This document shows, piece after piece, positions 1 to 9,477 of a DNA stretch of 64,000 nucleotides. The notes below the pieces were generated by a model. That model had not been told where the DNA came from, ran no database searches, and saw nothing but the letters and a program-made list of their open reading frames with translations. The DNA is from Diacronema lutheri. Lineage: Eukaryota; Haptophyta; Pavlovophyceae; Pavlovales; Pavlovaceae. The stretch is from NCBI GenBank assembly GCA_019448385.1, contig JAGTXO010000023.1:62001-126000 (forward strand). The letters are read 5' to 3'. A program made the position numbers and the translations under genes. Position 1 is the first letter of the stretch. The number at the start of each line of letters is the position of its first letter.

Positions 1-31
1 CTGGATTCAACACGGGAGCACGCTCGCAGGG

Positions 32-1307
32 ATGGACGCGGAGCTGCGCGAGGCGCACGAGCGCGCGCTCCGCGGCCTGACGCCGTCCAAGGAGTCAATC
101 CGCCGCGCCGTCGCCTTCATCTCCTCGCGCTCCGACGAGCGCCAGATGTTCCAGCTCGCGTCCGACGTGATTGCGCGCATGGCCGCGGCCGAGAGCGCGG
201 CGGCGCGGCTGCCGCTCTTCTGCGTGCTCGACTCGGTGTGCCAGAAGGCGAAGAGCGCCAAGCGCGCCGACTTTCTCGCCCTGATGCAGCCCAACCTCAC
301 CGTCGCCCTCTCCGTCGTGCTGCGGCGCGTCGACGGCGGCGACGAGCATGCGGACGAGCGCGCGACGCGCCAGCTCGTGGGCAGGGTTCTCGACAACTGG
401 CGCCGCCAGCGCGTCTTCGACGAGGACGCGCTGTGCCAGGCCGATGCGCAGCTCGGCGCCACGCGCGTCGACGGTGACGGCGACGACCGTGCCGGCGCGC
501 GCGCGCCGGACGCAGCTGGCGCCTCTCCTCTCGGCGCGGCGCTCGACGCGCTCGGCTCTTCTCCGCTCGACGCAGCGGGCGGCGGCGCGGGCGGCGAGTC
601 GGACGACTCGCAGCAGCAGCTGCTCGAGCTGCTCGGCGCGAGCGAAGACAACGGCGCCCTCACCGGCGCGAACGGCCGCGCGGCCGGCCGCGCACGCGCA
701 CGAGGCGACGGCGGTACCGGCGACGCCATCGTGAACGGTGGCTCCCCGCTCTCGCTCGGCTCGTCGCTGCAGTCGTCGCCCGAGGCGGTGGGCGGGCGCG
801 AGCTTGGCGGCGCGCGCGCGCCGCGCGCGCGGCGCGGCGCGGGCGGCAGCGCGGATGGCACGGACGCCACCGGCGCGCGGCGTGGTGGTGCCGGCGCCGC
901 CGGCCGTTACGCGGCGGCCGAATCGCTCAGCGCCGGACTGGACGCGCTGCACCAGCAGAGCAAGGCGGAGCGCGTGGAGCTGCGGCTGCGCACGGAGGGC
1001 GAGCCCCCCGACGCCGAATTCGACGAGTGGTGGCGCGAAATGGGCGCGCTACGCACCGAGCAGCTGCTCGCGCTCCTCGCGCTACGCTGCGCGGTCGCGG
1101 TGCGCCGGGACGGCCACGGCTGGGTGTGTGACCGTGGCGTCTTCCCGCACTGGGACCCCATCTTCTTCCCGCCGGCGCGCAGGGATCCCGCTGACCCGCC
1201 CGCCGAGTGGCCACGGCACTCGCCCAGTCCGCCGCCCGCCGGTGCGGCGGCGGCGGCGGAGGCGGCGGCGGACGCAGCGGCGGGGTTGTCGCCGCCGCCG
1301 CCGCGGC

Positions 1308-1343
<36 letters not shown>

Positions 1344-2509
1344 GGCCGCTGCCACCGCCGCCGCCGCCGCTTGCTGCCCGCGCGATCGGCGGCGGATCCG
1401 CGCGCGCCGCGGCAGCGGCGGAGGCGGCACGTGCGAACGGCGGCAATGGCGGTAACGGCTGCAATGGCGGTAACGGCTGCGATGGCAGCAATCACCGAAA
1501 TGGCGGCGCAGCGCGCGCTGCCGACGCGTCGCCTCCGCCGCCGCCGCGCCGCATCGGCGGCGGAGGCGGCGGCGACATTGGCCGCGAGCGCGCGCGGTGG
1601 ACGTGGACGCGCTCGCCTTCGCTCGCGCGCGGTCGCGGTCGCGCAGCTGATCGTGCCCAACCCGCAGGCCACGCCGCGGAGCGGCACGCGCGGCCCGTTG
1701 GCCCGCTCCCGCCGCGTGCGCGCGCGCGCGTCAGCCCAAGCGGCCGCAGCCGCAGCCGCAGCCGCAGCCGCGGCCGCGGCGCGCGCTCGCCACTGCCCGC
1801 TGCGCGCCGTCCGCGCTCGCCGCTCGGCGCGCGAAGAGTGAGCCGCAGCCGCAGCCGCAGCCGCAGTGCCAGCCGCAGCCGCAGCCGCAGTGCCAGCCGC
1901 AGCCGCAGCCGCAGTGCCAGCCGCAGCCGCAGCCGCAGTGCCAGCCGCAGCCGCAGCCGCAGTGCCAGCCGCAGCCGCAGCTTCTCCGGCAGCAGCCGCA
2001 GCGCCTCGCCGTCGCTTCGTCCGCCGCCCCTCTGCTCGCGCTCGCCGAGCGCGCGCGCGCGGGGCCGGGACGGCGGCGGCGCGGCCAGGCGGCGCGAACC
2101 AGGTGGTCGTAACCCGCCAGGTGGTCGTAACCCGCCATTGCGCAGCCCACTGTCGCGCCGGTTTGCGCCCGGCCGCTCGGTGAGCCCACGGCCACACGAC
2201 CGCAGCCGCAGCCGCTCGCGCACGGGCGCGCGCGGCGCCGGCGGCTGGCGCCCGCCGTCGCGTGCGCGCGCCGGGCCGCCGCCCCTGCTTCCGCGCCGCG
2301 GTCGCTCGCGCTCGCCCGTGCGCGCGCCCGGCTCGCCGCCACCGCGCGGCTACGGTGTCTGGCGGCCGCACCGGCCGATGCGCAGCCGCAGCCGCAGCCG
2401 CAGCCGCTCGCGTGGCCGCTCGCACGGCCGGCCGCCGCCTCCGCCGCGCGGCGGCTGGCCGCGCAGCCCGCCGCCGCCGCGCGACTCGCGGCCCTACCGC
2501 CGGCCGTAA
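32..2509 (+). CDS. CID-domain, RS-rich RNA polymerase II CTD-associated protein
   Basis: This is a single-exon protein of 825 residues starting at the ATG at 32. Residues about 15-140 read as a CTD-interaction domain (CID): helices with a core like LPLFCVLDSVCQKAK and a closing helix with LDNWRRQRVF, as in SCAF/RPRD/Pcf11/CHERP-type proteins. A second conserved-looking block rich in W and E (EFDEWWREMGALR) follows at about 330-385, then proline and Gly/Asn tracts. The last ~270 residues are an RS domain, including near-perfect SRSRSRSAS repeats at nt 1840-1990. Family knowledge suggests binding to the phosphorylated polymerase II tail and coupling of transcription to splicing or 3' end formation. 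The upstream region lies outside the window. The CID call is firm; the exact orthologue is not. Confidence 0.75.
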
Positions 2510-2818
2510 TGCGCGCATATTCTTTCGGGGCACCCCGCCATGGTGCCGGCTGACCCCTCCACTGCCTGGTGCGGCGCGCGCTGCCGACGGGGTCGCGCGC
2601 GCGGTGCTCTGACAACCTGACTGTCCGCGTGGCCGTGGAATGTGAAGCGCGCGCAGTTACGATCCACGCCATCATCCGCACGAGGGAGTGGAGAAAAGCG
2701 GGCTTGGGGTTGGACGGCCTTTCCGCCCTCTCTCTCCTTTCGAGGTGGGCACGCGGCGCCGGAGCGCAGCGCCCGCCACCCGCCGCGCCGCCGCCCTCTC
2801 CCATCGCCACCGAGCCCG
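2510..2818. other. intergenic, probable 5' region of the TBC gene
   Basis: These 309 bases separate the stop of the CID/RS gene from the chosen start of the TBC gene. The reading frame of the TBC gene stays open back to about 2642, but that part is proline/arginine-rich with no recognisable content. No TATA box, repeat or RNA gene is visible. Confidence 0.4.
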
Positions 2819-5113
2819 ATGGATGACGACTCGTGGACCTTCCGCCTCGTGCACAAGCTCGCGATCGCGATGGAGTCGTCGATGGAGTGGCTACTCGACG
2901 ACGACCAGCCGCCGCGCCCGGCCGCGCGAGCCGGCGGCGCGCGAGGCGCGCAGACGGCGCGCGCGGGATGCACGGCGGCGAGCGTGCGCGCACAGTCTGT
3001 ACCTGCGCCGACGCCCGCGCCCGCGCCCGCGCCTGCACCCGCGCCCACGCCCGCGCCCGCGCGCGCGCGCGGCGCGGGCGCGCCGCCGAGGGCGCACGCG
3101 CCCACGTCGCCGGCCGGCGGCGCGGCGTGCGAGGGCTCGGAAGTGGTGCTGCTCGCGCGCTGGCGCGCGCACTGGCGCACGCAGCCCCTCCCGCCCGACG
3201 GCCGCGTGCGCCGCACGCCCGAGCTCACCGCGCTCGTGCGCGCGGGCGTGCCGGCGACCGACCGCGTTGCGTTCTGGTGCGCGTGCACGGGCGCCGACGC
3301 GCTGCTGCGCGAGCCGGCGAACCGTGGCGAGTACGCGCGGCTGGTGGCGCTCGCGGGTGCGGGCGGCGCGCCGCGCTCCGCGTGCGTGCAGATCGAGAAG
3401 GACCTCAACCGCACCTTCGCCGGCATGAGCAGCGTGCGCATCCCGGAGGAGGAAGGCATGGCGGCCCTCCGCCGCCTCCTCTCAGCTTTCGCCGCGGCGG
3501 AGCCACAGATCGGGTACACGCAGTCGATGAACTTTGTCGCCGCGATGCTGCTGCTGCTGATGGACGAGGAGCGCGCCTTCTGGGTGCTGCGCGCTATGAT
3601 CAACGGCCGGGCGTTGCGTGGTTACTACGCGGATTCGATGGATGCCGCCGTTGCCGACCAGCTCGTCTTCAAGGACGCGCTCGCGTCGGCGCTGCCGAGC
3701 GTCTCGGCGCACCTGCACGCACTCGGCGTCGCCGTGCCCCTCGTCTCGACGGCGTGGTTCCTCTGCCTCTTCGTCTGCTGCCTGCCGCTGCCCGTCCTCC
3801 TGCCCGTCTGGGACCTTCTTCTCTTCTATGACGGATCTGAACCCGCGCACGGATCTGAAGCCGCGCACGCCAGAGCAACGCAGCCCGCGCCGCTCGCGCC
3901 ACACGCCGATGCGCCGCGCGACGCGCGAGCGTCGGCGCGCGCCAGCGCGCGCGCGCGCACCGCGCCCGCGGCTGCCGACCCAACTGGCGGCGCGCGCGTG
4001 CTGCTGCACGTGGGCATCGAGCTCGTGCGGCTGAACGCCGACGCGCTGCTGCGGTGCGAGAGTCTCGAGGCCGCGTACACCGTCCTCTCACGCGCGGGCA
4101 CATCCGTCGATCCCGCGCAGCTGCTGCACGCGACGTGCGATGCGCTCGACGGGCGGCCGGTCGATGGCCCGCCCCCGCTTGGTCTTGGCAGGCCGCTCGC
4201 CCAGCTGCGCGATGAGGCGGCGGCGAACCTGCCCGCCGCGCTCGCGCGCGCCGCGCCGCCGCGTGTGCGCGCGCCCGCGCCGCCATCGCCGCCGCCCACC
4301 GCCCACGCGCCGCTCGCGAGCGCAGCGCAGCCGCGGCACACGTCGCCGCCGCTGCCGCCGCGCGGCCGCTCCCGCTCGCCGCCCGCGCCCTCGGCCGCAG
4401 CGGACGGCGCGGTCGACAGCGGCGCGTGCCAAGGCGACGGCGGCGCGTGCGACGGCGCGTGCGGTGAATTCGAGTGCCTCGCCGCCGCGCGCCCGTCCGC
4501 GTGCGCACGCGGCTCGACCTGCGCCGAATGCACGCGCCCCGCGGGCACGCGCCGCGCGGACACGATGGCGGCGCACTGCGCCGACGGCGCGCCGAGCGGC
4601 CGGCTCGGCGGCGCGCTCGGCCGCTGGCGGCTGCGCTCTGCAGCGCCGCCCGCCGCCGCCGGCGCCGACGTGCAGTGCCGGCCATGCGCGCCCACCGGAT
4701 TGGCGCCCACAGGATTGGCGGACGCGCGCGCGGGCGGCGCAGCGGCCGCCGCCGGCGGCGGCGCGGCGGCTGCGCTCGGCGCGGGCGGCCTGGGCTGGCC
4801 AACGAGCGGCCTCTCGTACGTGATTCTGCAGCTCTCGCACCCCGAGCTCATTGAGGGCTACTTCCAGCAGGCCGGCCGTAAGCCGCCCGGGCCGGGGGAG
4901 CCGCGCGACGACGCGGCGCGCGGCGCGCCGGGCGGAGCACCCGGCCGGATGGGCGGCGCGGCAGTCGCGCGGCCGCCGGCGCGTGCTCCGGCGTTCCACT
5001 GCGGCGCCGCGCTCGCGAGTGTGCGGATGCGCCTCGACTCGCTGAGCGGCGCGGTGATCGAGGATTACCACCACGCAGCGTCTTTTGTTGATGGCGTGCA
5101 GGCGCTGGGCTGA
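2819..5113 (+). CDS. TBC-domain Rab GTPase-activating protein
   Basis: The protein has 764 residues from the ATG at 2819 (MDDDSW...). A TBC domain spans roughly residues 115-450. The arginine-finger motif IEKDLNRTF is near residue 190, the glutamine-finger motif IGYTQSMNF near 231-239, and WFLCLFVCCLP follows. Both catalytic fingers are present, so activity as a Rab GAP in membrane traffic is expected from the family. An unusual low-complexity insert of about 50 residues (337-390) splits the domain after VWDLLLFYDGS. It has no clear GT-AG pair, so I treat it as coding. The C-terminal ~300 residues are alanine/proline-rich. The frame is also open upstream to 2642, but the MDDD start gives an N-terminus free of low-complexity sequence. 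Confidence 0.8.
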   Translation: MDDDSWTFRLVHKLAIAMESSMEWLLDDDQPPRPAARAGGARGAQTARAGCTAASVRAQSVPAPTPAPAPAPAPAPTPAPARARGAGAPPRAHAPTSPAGGAACEGSEVVLLARWRAHWRTQPLPPDGRVRRTPELTALVRAGVPATDRVAFWCACTGADALLREPANRGEYARLVALAGAGGAPRSACVQIEKDLNRTFAGMSSVRIPEEEGMAALRRLLSAFAAAEPQIGYTQSMNFVAAMLLLLMDEERAFWVLRAMINGRALRGYYADSMDAAVADQLVFKDALASALPSVSAHLHALGVAVPLVSTAWFLCLFVCCLPLPVLLPVWDLLLFYDGSEPAHGSEAAHARATQPAPLAPHADAPRDARASARASARARTAPAAADPTGGARVLLHVGIELVRLNADALLRCESLEAAYTVLSRAGTSVDPAQLLHATCDALDGRPVDGPPPLGLGRPLAQLRDEAAANLPAALARAAPPRVRAPAPPSPPPTAHAPLASAAQPRHTSPPLPPRGRSRSPPAPSAAADGAVDSGACQGDGGACDGACGEFECLAAARPSACARGSTCAECTRPAGTRRADTMAAHCADGAPSGRLGGALGRWRLRSAAPPAAAGADVQCRPCAPTGLAPTGLADARAGGAAAAAGGGAAAALGAGGLGWPTSGLSYVILQLSHPELIEGYFQQAGRKPPGPGEPRDDAARGAPGGAPGRMGGAAVARPPARAPAFHCGAALASVRMRLDSLSGAVIEDYHHAASFVDGVQALG

Positions 5114-5434
5114 GCGGCGCGGGCGAGCGCGAGGCAATGGCGCGGGCGCATGCGCGCGCGCGTGTGCGGTGGCGGGGATGGGCGCAGGCAAGGAGAGGGT
5201 GAGACTGCGGGTGGGCCGTGTAGCGCGTGACTGTGGGCTGAGGCGGGGCGCCAGAGGGGAGGGGCGGCAGCCGGCAGGGCGAGGCTGTGGCAAAACAACG
5301 AGCGAGGAAAGAGTCTCAAAAAGACGTGGAAGCGGCTGAATTTGAGAAGTCGTCCTGACGTTAGTAAGATAAGCGCCGTTAGTATTTGAGAAGTCGGCCC
5401 TTCATCGCAGTTTCCATTTTCCTCTCGCCCGACG
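5114..5434. other. intergenic with small inserted repeat
   Basis: This gap of 321 bases lies between the TBC gene stop and the start of the secreted protein gene. It becomes AT-richer after 5280. The only structure seen is the 32-bp insertion at 5353-5384 with its flanking 12-bp direct repeats, listed separately. It ends about 38 bp before the next ATG, so it lies in the probable promoter or 5' leader. Confidence 0.45.
5353..5384 (+). mobile_element. 5'-truncated short interspersed repeat, 32-bp copy
   Basis: The 32 bp carry the 3' end shared with two longer copies at 28324-28403 and 49139-49234: TCCTGACGT, a short variable stretch, then AGCGCCGTTAGTA. The copy is flanked by the 12-bp direct repeat TTTGAGAAGTCG at 5341-5352 and 5385-5396, which reads as a target-site duplication. 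Relative to the other copies it has about 9 extra bases inside and lacks everything 5' of the TCCTGACG core. A shared 3' end with variable 5' truncation suggests target-primed reverse transcription, as for SINEs and LINEs; there is no poly(A) tail. Confidence 0.55.
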
Positions 5435-6139
5435 ATGGCGCACCATCGTCTACTCGCCGCCTGCGTGGTCCTGTGCGGGACGCTGGCTTTGAGCAGCGCT
5501 GCGAAGGAGGAGGAATGCACGCCTCCCACGGTCGCGCAAATCAACCAGAAAGTGGCCGCCTTCCTCCAGAAGCTCGAGTCGATCGAGCACGAGCCCCCGA
5601 TGAGGCGGTCGATCATGAATCACGCCGTGTGCAGCAAGCTCAACCCAAAGGAAAAGTTCGGGCCAGGCAAGGGCAAGGGCAGGGGCGGGGGGAAAGGGCA
5701 GAAGGACGACGGCCCAAACGTGTGCATGGACAAGGACGCCATCGGCGCGGCCGTCGCCGCGTGTGCGCAGCCTGACGCCGCGTCGAGCTGCTCAGGCGAC
5801 ATGTCGACCCTTCGTTCGGAGATGGGCAAGCTGTGCGCCGCGCTCACCGAGCTCGAGTGCACGCCCGCCTTCTGCTCGAGCCTTACCGTCAGTGGCGAGG
5901 CGACGGCCACACCCACGCCAACCAGCACGGTGATGAGTAGCTCGCACAGCCGCCACGGCCGCGGCCAGCACCTGCAGGCCGCGTCGCAGCCGCTTCGCCT
6001 CATCGACTCGTCGCGCGTCGCCGAGGCGCGCGCGGGCGCGACCGTCGCGCTCGCCGTGTGCGCCGGCCTCGTCGTGCTCGGCTTGGCCCTCGTCCGGATG
6101 CGTCGTTCGCCGCGCGATGACTCGCTCCCGCTCGCGTAG
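5435..6139 (+). CDS. secreted/type I membrane cysteine-containing protein, unknown function
   Basis: This single-exon gene encodes 234 residues. It starts with a clear signal peptide (MAHHRLLAACVVLCGTLALSSA, cleavage after about residue 23). An ectodomain with scattered cysteines follows, with a Gly/Lys-rich loop (GKGKGRGGGKG) at about 75-90 and a Thr/Pro/Ser stretch at about 155-170. A single membrane span lies at about 203-222 (VALAVCAGLVVLGLALV), with a short basic tail after it. The topology suggests a cell-surface or endomembrane protein with its Cys-rich part in the lumen. I recognise no family. Confidence 0.65.
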   Translation: MAHHRLLAACVVLCGTLALSSAAKEEECTPPTVAQINQKVAAFLQKLESIEHEPPMRRSIMNHAVCSKLNPKEKFGPGKGKGRGGGKGQKDDGPNVCMDKDAIGAAVAACAQPDAASSCSGDMSTLRSEMGKLCAALTELECTPAFCSSLTVSGEATATPTPTSTVMSSSHSRHGRGQHLQAASQPLRLIDSSRVAEARAGATVALAVCAGLVVLGLALVRMRRSPRDDSLPLA

Positions 6140-6513
6140 GCGCGCGTGAACTCCGCGCTGCGCGCCATCCGACACGCGTGGAGCCACGGGCCATGCGCAG
6201 CCACGGGCCATGGGCGCACTGGCGGGATTCACGCGCAGGACAAGGTGGCGTGTTGCGTGTGCCGTCTCTTCCGACGACCGCCAACGGGGGCGTGTCTGCC
6301 GTCCCTCGATCGACCGCGCTCAGCCCTCAGCGCGGCGTGCCGCGTGCCGTGCCGCGGCGCGCGCGAACGGCGGAAAGATCAAAGAGGCCTCCTCCTCGCG
6401 GGCAGCCGCGAGCTGCGAGCACGAGTTGCGGGAAACGATCGGGTGCTCGAACGGTGCAGTAGACCCCGAGGGAGGGAGGGGGGGGGGGGAGGGGAGGGGG
6501 GGGGGGGGGGGGG
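6140..6513. other. convergent intergenic with long G tract
   Basis: The region lies between two convergent stop codons. It holds a G run interrupted by a few A (about 6473-6513) that ends one base before the stop codon of the minus-strand gene. Two near repeats of CCACGGGCCATG occur at about 6184-6212. No gene is supported. Confidence 0.4.
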
Positions 6514-7930
6514 TCAGCTCCAGTGCTTGCGCGTGAACTCGATGTACTCGTCGACGAGCTTCTTGATCGACGCGGCGGTCGAGTCAGGGATCGCGAGCTT
6601 TGGCGGCGGCTTGCGGTGGTGCACGCGGTAGCCGCTCACGACCTTGTCCGCAACCTTCTTCAGGATGCCCTTGTACTCGTCGCGCGAGATGAGTCGCGCC
6701 TCGTACGGCCGGTTCAAAAAGGGGCGGGCAAATTCGACGATCGCGTTCTGCGCGCACAGGCGGCGGCGGAGCGCGCGCGGTGAGGCCGTCGCGCCAAGCG
6801 CACACAACTTGCGCGCAGGCGCTGAGCGGACCGACCCCCCCCCCCCCCCCTTCTTCCTCCCTTCCTCCCTTCCTCCATTGGCGCGCACCTTCCACCGCTT
6901 GAAGTCGTGCTCGGCGCGCTCGTTCGCGCCACCCGCGCCCGCGGCCGCGCTGTCGGCATCGGCGGGCGGCGCGCTCGGCGGCGGCGCGTCCGAAAGGTCA
7001 TCGACAAGGTGGCGCACGTCCGAAAGGTCATCGACAAGGTGGCGCGCGTCGCCACCGCCGTCTGCGCGCGCATCGACGCCGGCACCGTCGAGCGGGTCCG
7101 GTGGCTCAGAGTCCGGCCATTCTCTGCCGCCGCCGGCTGAGCGGGGCGCGTCGGGCGGCAGCGCGGACGCGTCGAAGGTGGCGGGCGGCGGCGGCGGGCG
7201 CGGCAGCGCGGGCGGCAGCGGCGCGCGCTGCGGCGGCTGCGACTGCGGCGTGGGAGAGAGAGAATTAGGTATGGCGGCCTCGCCCGCCCAGATCGCGGCG
7301 AGCGAAGGCACGCCAGGAGGGCAGCTCCCCATGGGCAGCTGCTGCGCGTGTGGCGGACACCACGCACCGCCGCCTCCTGCCACGCCCAGCGGCGCGGCGG
7401 GCCAGCACGCGCCGGGCGGCGCAGCGCACGGCTGCGGGAAGCCGGGCATCGGCGGCATTGGCGGCAGCGCCATCGAAAGGGCGAGGGGAAGTGTGGGCGG
7501 CAGCACAGGCTGCCCGGCCGCGGCCATAGCCGCAAGCAGGGGCGGCAGCGGCGGCGGCGGTGGTCCGCCGGCCGGTTCGGAGCCGTCGTCGGCCGCCATC
7601 CCGCGGGTGCGCTTGCTGAGTGGCAGGTCGGCCACGTGACGTTCGACCTCCTCCGCGGAGGAGCCGGCGGGCGCGACGGTCAGCGCATCGCGCGCCGCAG
7701 ATGCCATGCCGGCTTGATCAGGTGGAAGCCAGGCACCGAGCTTGCCGCTGCGCGGCGACGGCGCACGCGCGGCGCGCGCACGGGTGAGAGGCTGCGCGCA
7801 GAGGGCGCCGCGCGCGCGCGGGAGGGGCGCGCGCGTTCGAGGCGCGGCGCGCTCACGACGGCTGCTCGTAGCTGGCATCAAACACGTAGTGCGCGGGCAC
7901 GGCGGGCGGACGCACGGCCTCCGACGACAT
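6514..7930 (-). CDS. SFR19/PHRF1 C-terminal-domain-like protein
   Basis: Three exons read 7930-7857, 7747-6889 and 6747-6514, giving 388 residues with matching phases. Exon 1 (MSSEAV...ASYEQP) joins exon 2 to give an uninterrupted YVFDASYEQPSGKLG start. The middle is proline/glycine-rich. The last ~80 residues (IVEFARPFLNRPYEARL, then a DEYKGILKKVADKVV helix and a KKLVDEYIEF helix) match, from memory, the C-terminal helical domain of SCAF1/SFR19 and PHRF1, which are linked to RNA polymerase II and splicing. Intron 2 (141 nt) is a multiple of three with no stop, so retention would also stay in frame; it has a G tract after its GTGCGC donor. Upstream open sequence to 7971 lacks an ATG and is excluded. 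Confidence 0.65.
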
Positions 7931-8022
7931 GTCCGCGCCGCTGGCCCACCCGCCCTCCGTTGCGATGCCACGGCAAAGCTCCTCCGCTGGAGTGGTCAGC
8001 ACAATGGCGACCGCTCGTCGTC

Positions 8023-8049
8023 TGTTGACTGTTGACTGTTGACTGTTGT
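8023..8049. repeat. CTGTTGA heptamer array
   Basis: Almost four direct copies of the 7-mer CTGTTGA lie about 100 bp upstream of the start codon of the SFR19-like gene. The function is unknown; it may be simple slippage. Confidence 0.7.
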
Positions 8050-8188
8050 CCGCGATGCAGGGCGGGAGCACTGTTCACGGAATGCGAGCGTGGGACATTC
8101 GTCATGCGCGCCATGACACGCTTCGCCCGCGCTGGCCGCGCAGCTGCACATGCCGTCCGAGCACCTGCTGCAGTGGCGTAGGGTCCGT

Positions 8189-8236
8189 CATGAGTCATGA
8201 CTCGTGAGTCGTGAGTCGTGAGTCGTGACTCGTGAC
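8189..8236. repeat. CGTGAGT/ATGACTC heptamer array
   Basis: Repeated CGTGAGT units (at least three in a row) are flanked by the inverted form ATGACTCGTGA. The stretch can therefore pair with itself as a short hairpin. It lies about 180 bp downstream of the sulfotransferase stop codon. Confidence 0.65.
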
Positions 8237-8411
8237 GGCGTGCCCTCACGAGTCTCGGCCTCGTCATCGCCCGGCCTTTGTGAGCCCATTCGACAAGAAC
8301 CGACCTCGACTCACTCGCGCTCACGTGCGCGCGCCGCACCGCGCGCCACGCGCGCCCCTCGGGCCGCAGGTCAATCAATGTCAATGTCAAAGTGACAGTC
8401 ACACGCCAGCC

Positions 8412-9413
8412 TCAGCCATTCTCGCATTGCCGCTGGAATGCGGCAAGCCGCTCCTTCGCGGCGGCGTACACGAATGAATCGACGAGCAGCGCGTTCCGCA
8501 GCGCGCCCTCCGCCGCCTCCTTCTGCGCGCGGTTGGCCCACGACGGTCGCGTGTTGCCAAAGTCGAGGGCGGGCACGACCGGCACACCGGCGAACGTGCC
8601 GAACGCGTGCACCGACTCGCGGAAGAGCTCGGTGATGCCGACGAAGGCGAGCGTGTTTCGCACCACGCGCACCGCGCGGCCAATCAGGCGCTGGCTCTCC
8701 GCCGGCAGGGTTTCGAGCGGCGGCGCATGGCTGTCGTTGCGCAGCCGCGAGCCCAGCGCGCCGCGCTCGTCGCCGCAGCCGCCGGTGAGCAGCATGCGCG
8801 TGTGGCACGCGGCGACGCACGCGGCGTACTCGAGGAGCACGGGTATGCGCACGCCCGTCGGCCCGAAGACGCGCTCGCGCGCTGGCGCGTTGGAGAAGAG
8901 GCCGACGTCGTGCCATTCGTTGAAGCCGTACTTGCGCTGCAATCGGCGGCAATCGTGCAGGTTGTGGAAGTAGCCCGAGGCGACGCGCGCGACCGGATCG
9001 CGGAAGAGCGAGATGATCGCCACCCTCTGCCCCTTGAAGTTGCTCGGCAGCGGGCGATGGCCCGGCCGCACGTTTGCAATCTTGCCGTACCGTGCGCAGC
9101 CCTCCGCGTCGAGCAGCTTCGTGTTGGGCTCGCGCAGCTGCGCGCGCAGCTGGATGCCCGGGCAGGCCGCGCGCACGATGATGTTGCAGAATGTCGACGC
9201 CGTCTTGGGCGCGTGCAGCCACCACAGCGGCGCGCCGTCCCATCGGCACCTTGGCGTCGGCGATGACGACGCGTTGCGAGTTTGCGCGCCAGCGGCGCCG
9301 GCGCGGCTGCCAGCCGTGGCGCGCGTGAAAGGCTGCGCGCGCGATATGCGGCAGAGAAGGCTGATGAGAACGAGCGACGCGGCGGCGGCGCGCCACCCCA
9401 CGCCGCGAAGCAT
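8412..9413 (-). CDS. Golgi-type sulfotransferase
   Basis: The gene encodes 333 residues from the ATG at 9413. The start was chosen because it opens with a hydrophobic signal anchor (ASLVLISLLC, residues 12-21), typical of type II Golgi enzymes. The 5'-phosphosulfate-binding motif APKTAST is at 68-74 and the 3'-phosphate motif SLFRDPVARVASGYFH at about 135-150. These are the two PAPS-binding signatures of carbohydrate sulfotransferases such as the heparan 2-O-sulfotransferase group. It would move sulfate from PAPS to a glycan in the Golgi lumen; the acceptor cannot be read from the sequence. The frame is open upstream to 9521 but adds nothing family-like. An AT-rich strip (9445-9475) separates it from the bestrophin-like gene. 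Confidence 0.75.
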   Translation of the reverse strand: MLRGVGWRAAAASLVLISLLCRISRAQPFTRATAGSRAGAAGAQTRNASSSPTPRCRWDGAPLWWLHAPKTASTFCNIIVRAACPGIQLRAQLREPNTKLLDAEGCARYGKIANVRPGHRPLPSNFKGQRVAIISLFRDPVARVASGYFHNLHDCRRLQRKYGFNEWHDVGLFSNAPARERVFGPTGVRIPVLLEYAACVAACHTRMLLTGGCGDERGALGSRLRNDSHAPPLETLPAESQRLIGRAVRVVRNTLAFVGITELFRESVHAFGTFAGVPVVPALDFGNTRPSWANRAQKEAAEGALRNALLVDSFVYAAAKERLAAFQRQCENG

Positions 9414-9477
9414 GCGCGCGCGTCCCGCACGAAGTGATACGCAGGAGTATTTAAAATAAAAATAAAAAAATAGTGCC

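Larger units (their letters stand above)
7931..8411. other. intergenic with heptamer repeats
   Basis: This 481-base gap lies between two minus-strand genes. It contains a CTGTTGA array (8023-8049) and a CGTGAGT-type array (8189-8236), listed separately. Just downstream of the sulfotransferase stop it has a short GTCA-rich stretch (8382-8402) resembling the GTCACTG motifs seen after several other genes here. Confidence 0.4.

Noticed and set aside
907-2533. Long open frames on the minus strand opposite the CID/RS gene, and similar antisense frames opposite the coiled-coil gene (38438-42064) and others
   Set aside because: They are Arg/Ala/Pro-only translations produced by high GC content, with no domains; the plus-strand products are recognisable.
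2642-2818. Upstream extension of the TBC protein
   Set aside because: The frame is open, but the residues are low-complexity and the ATG at 2819 gives a normal N-terminus.
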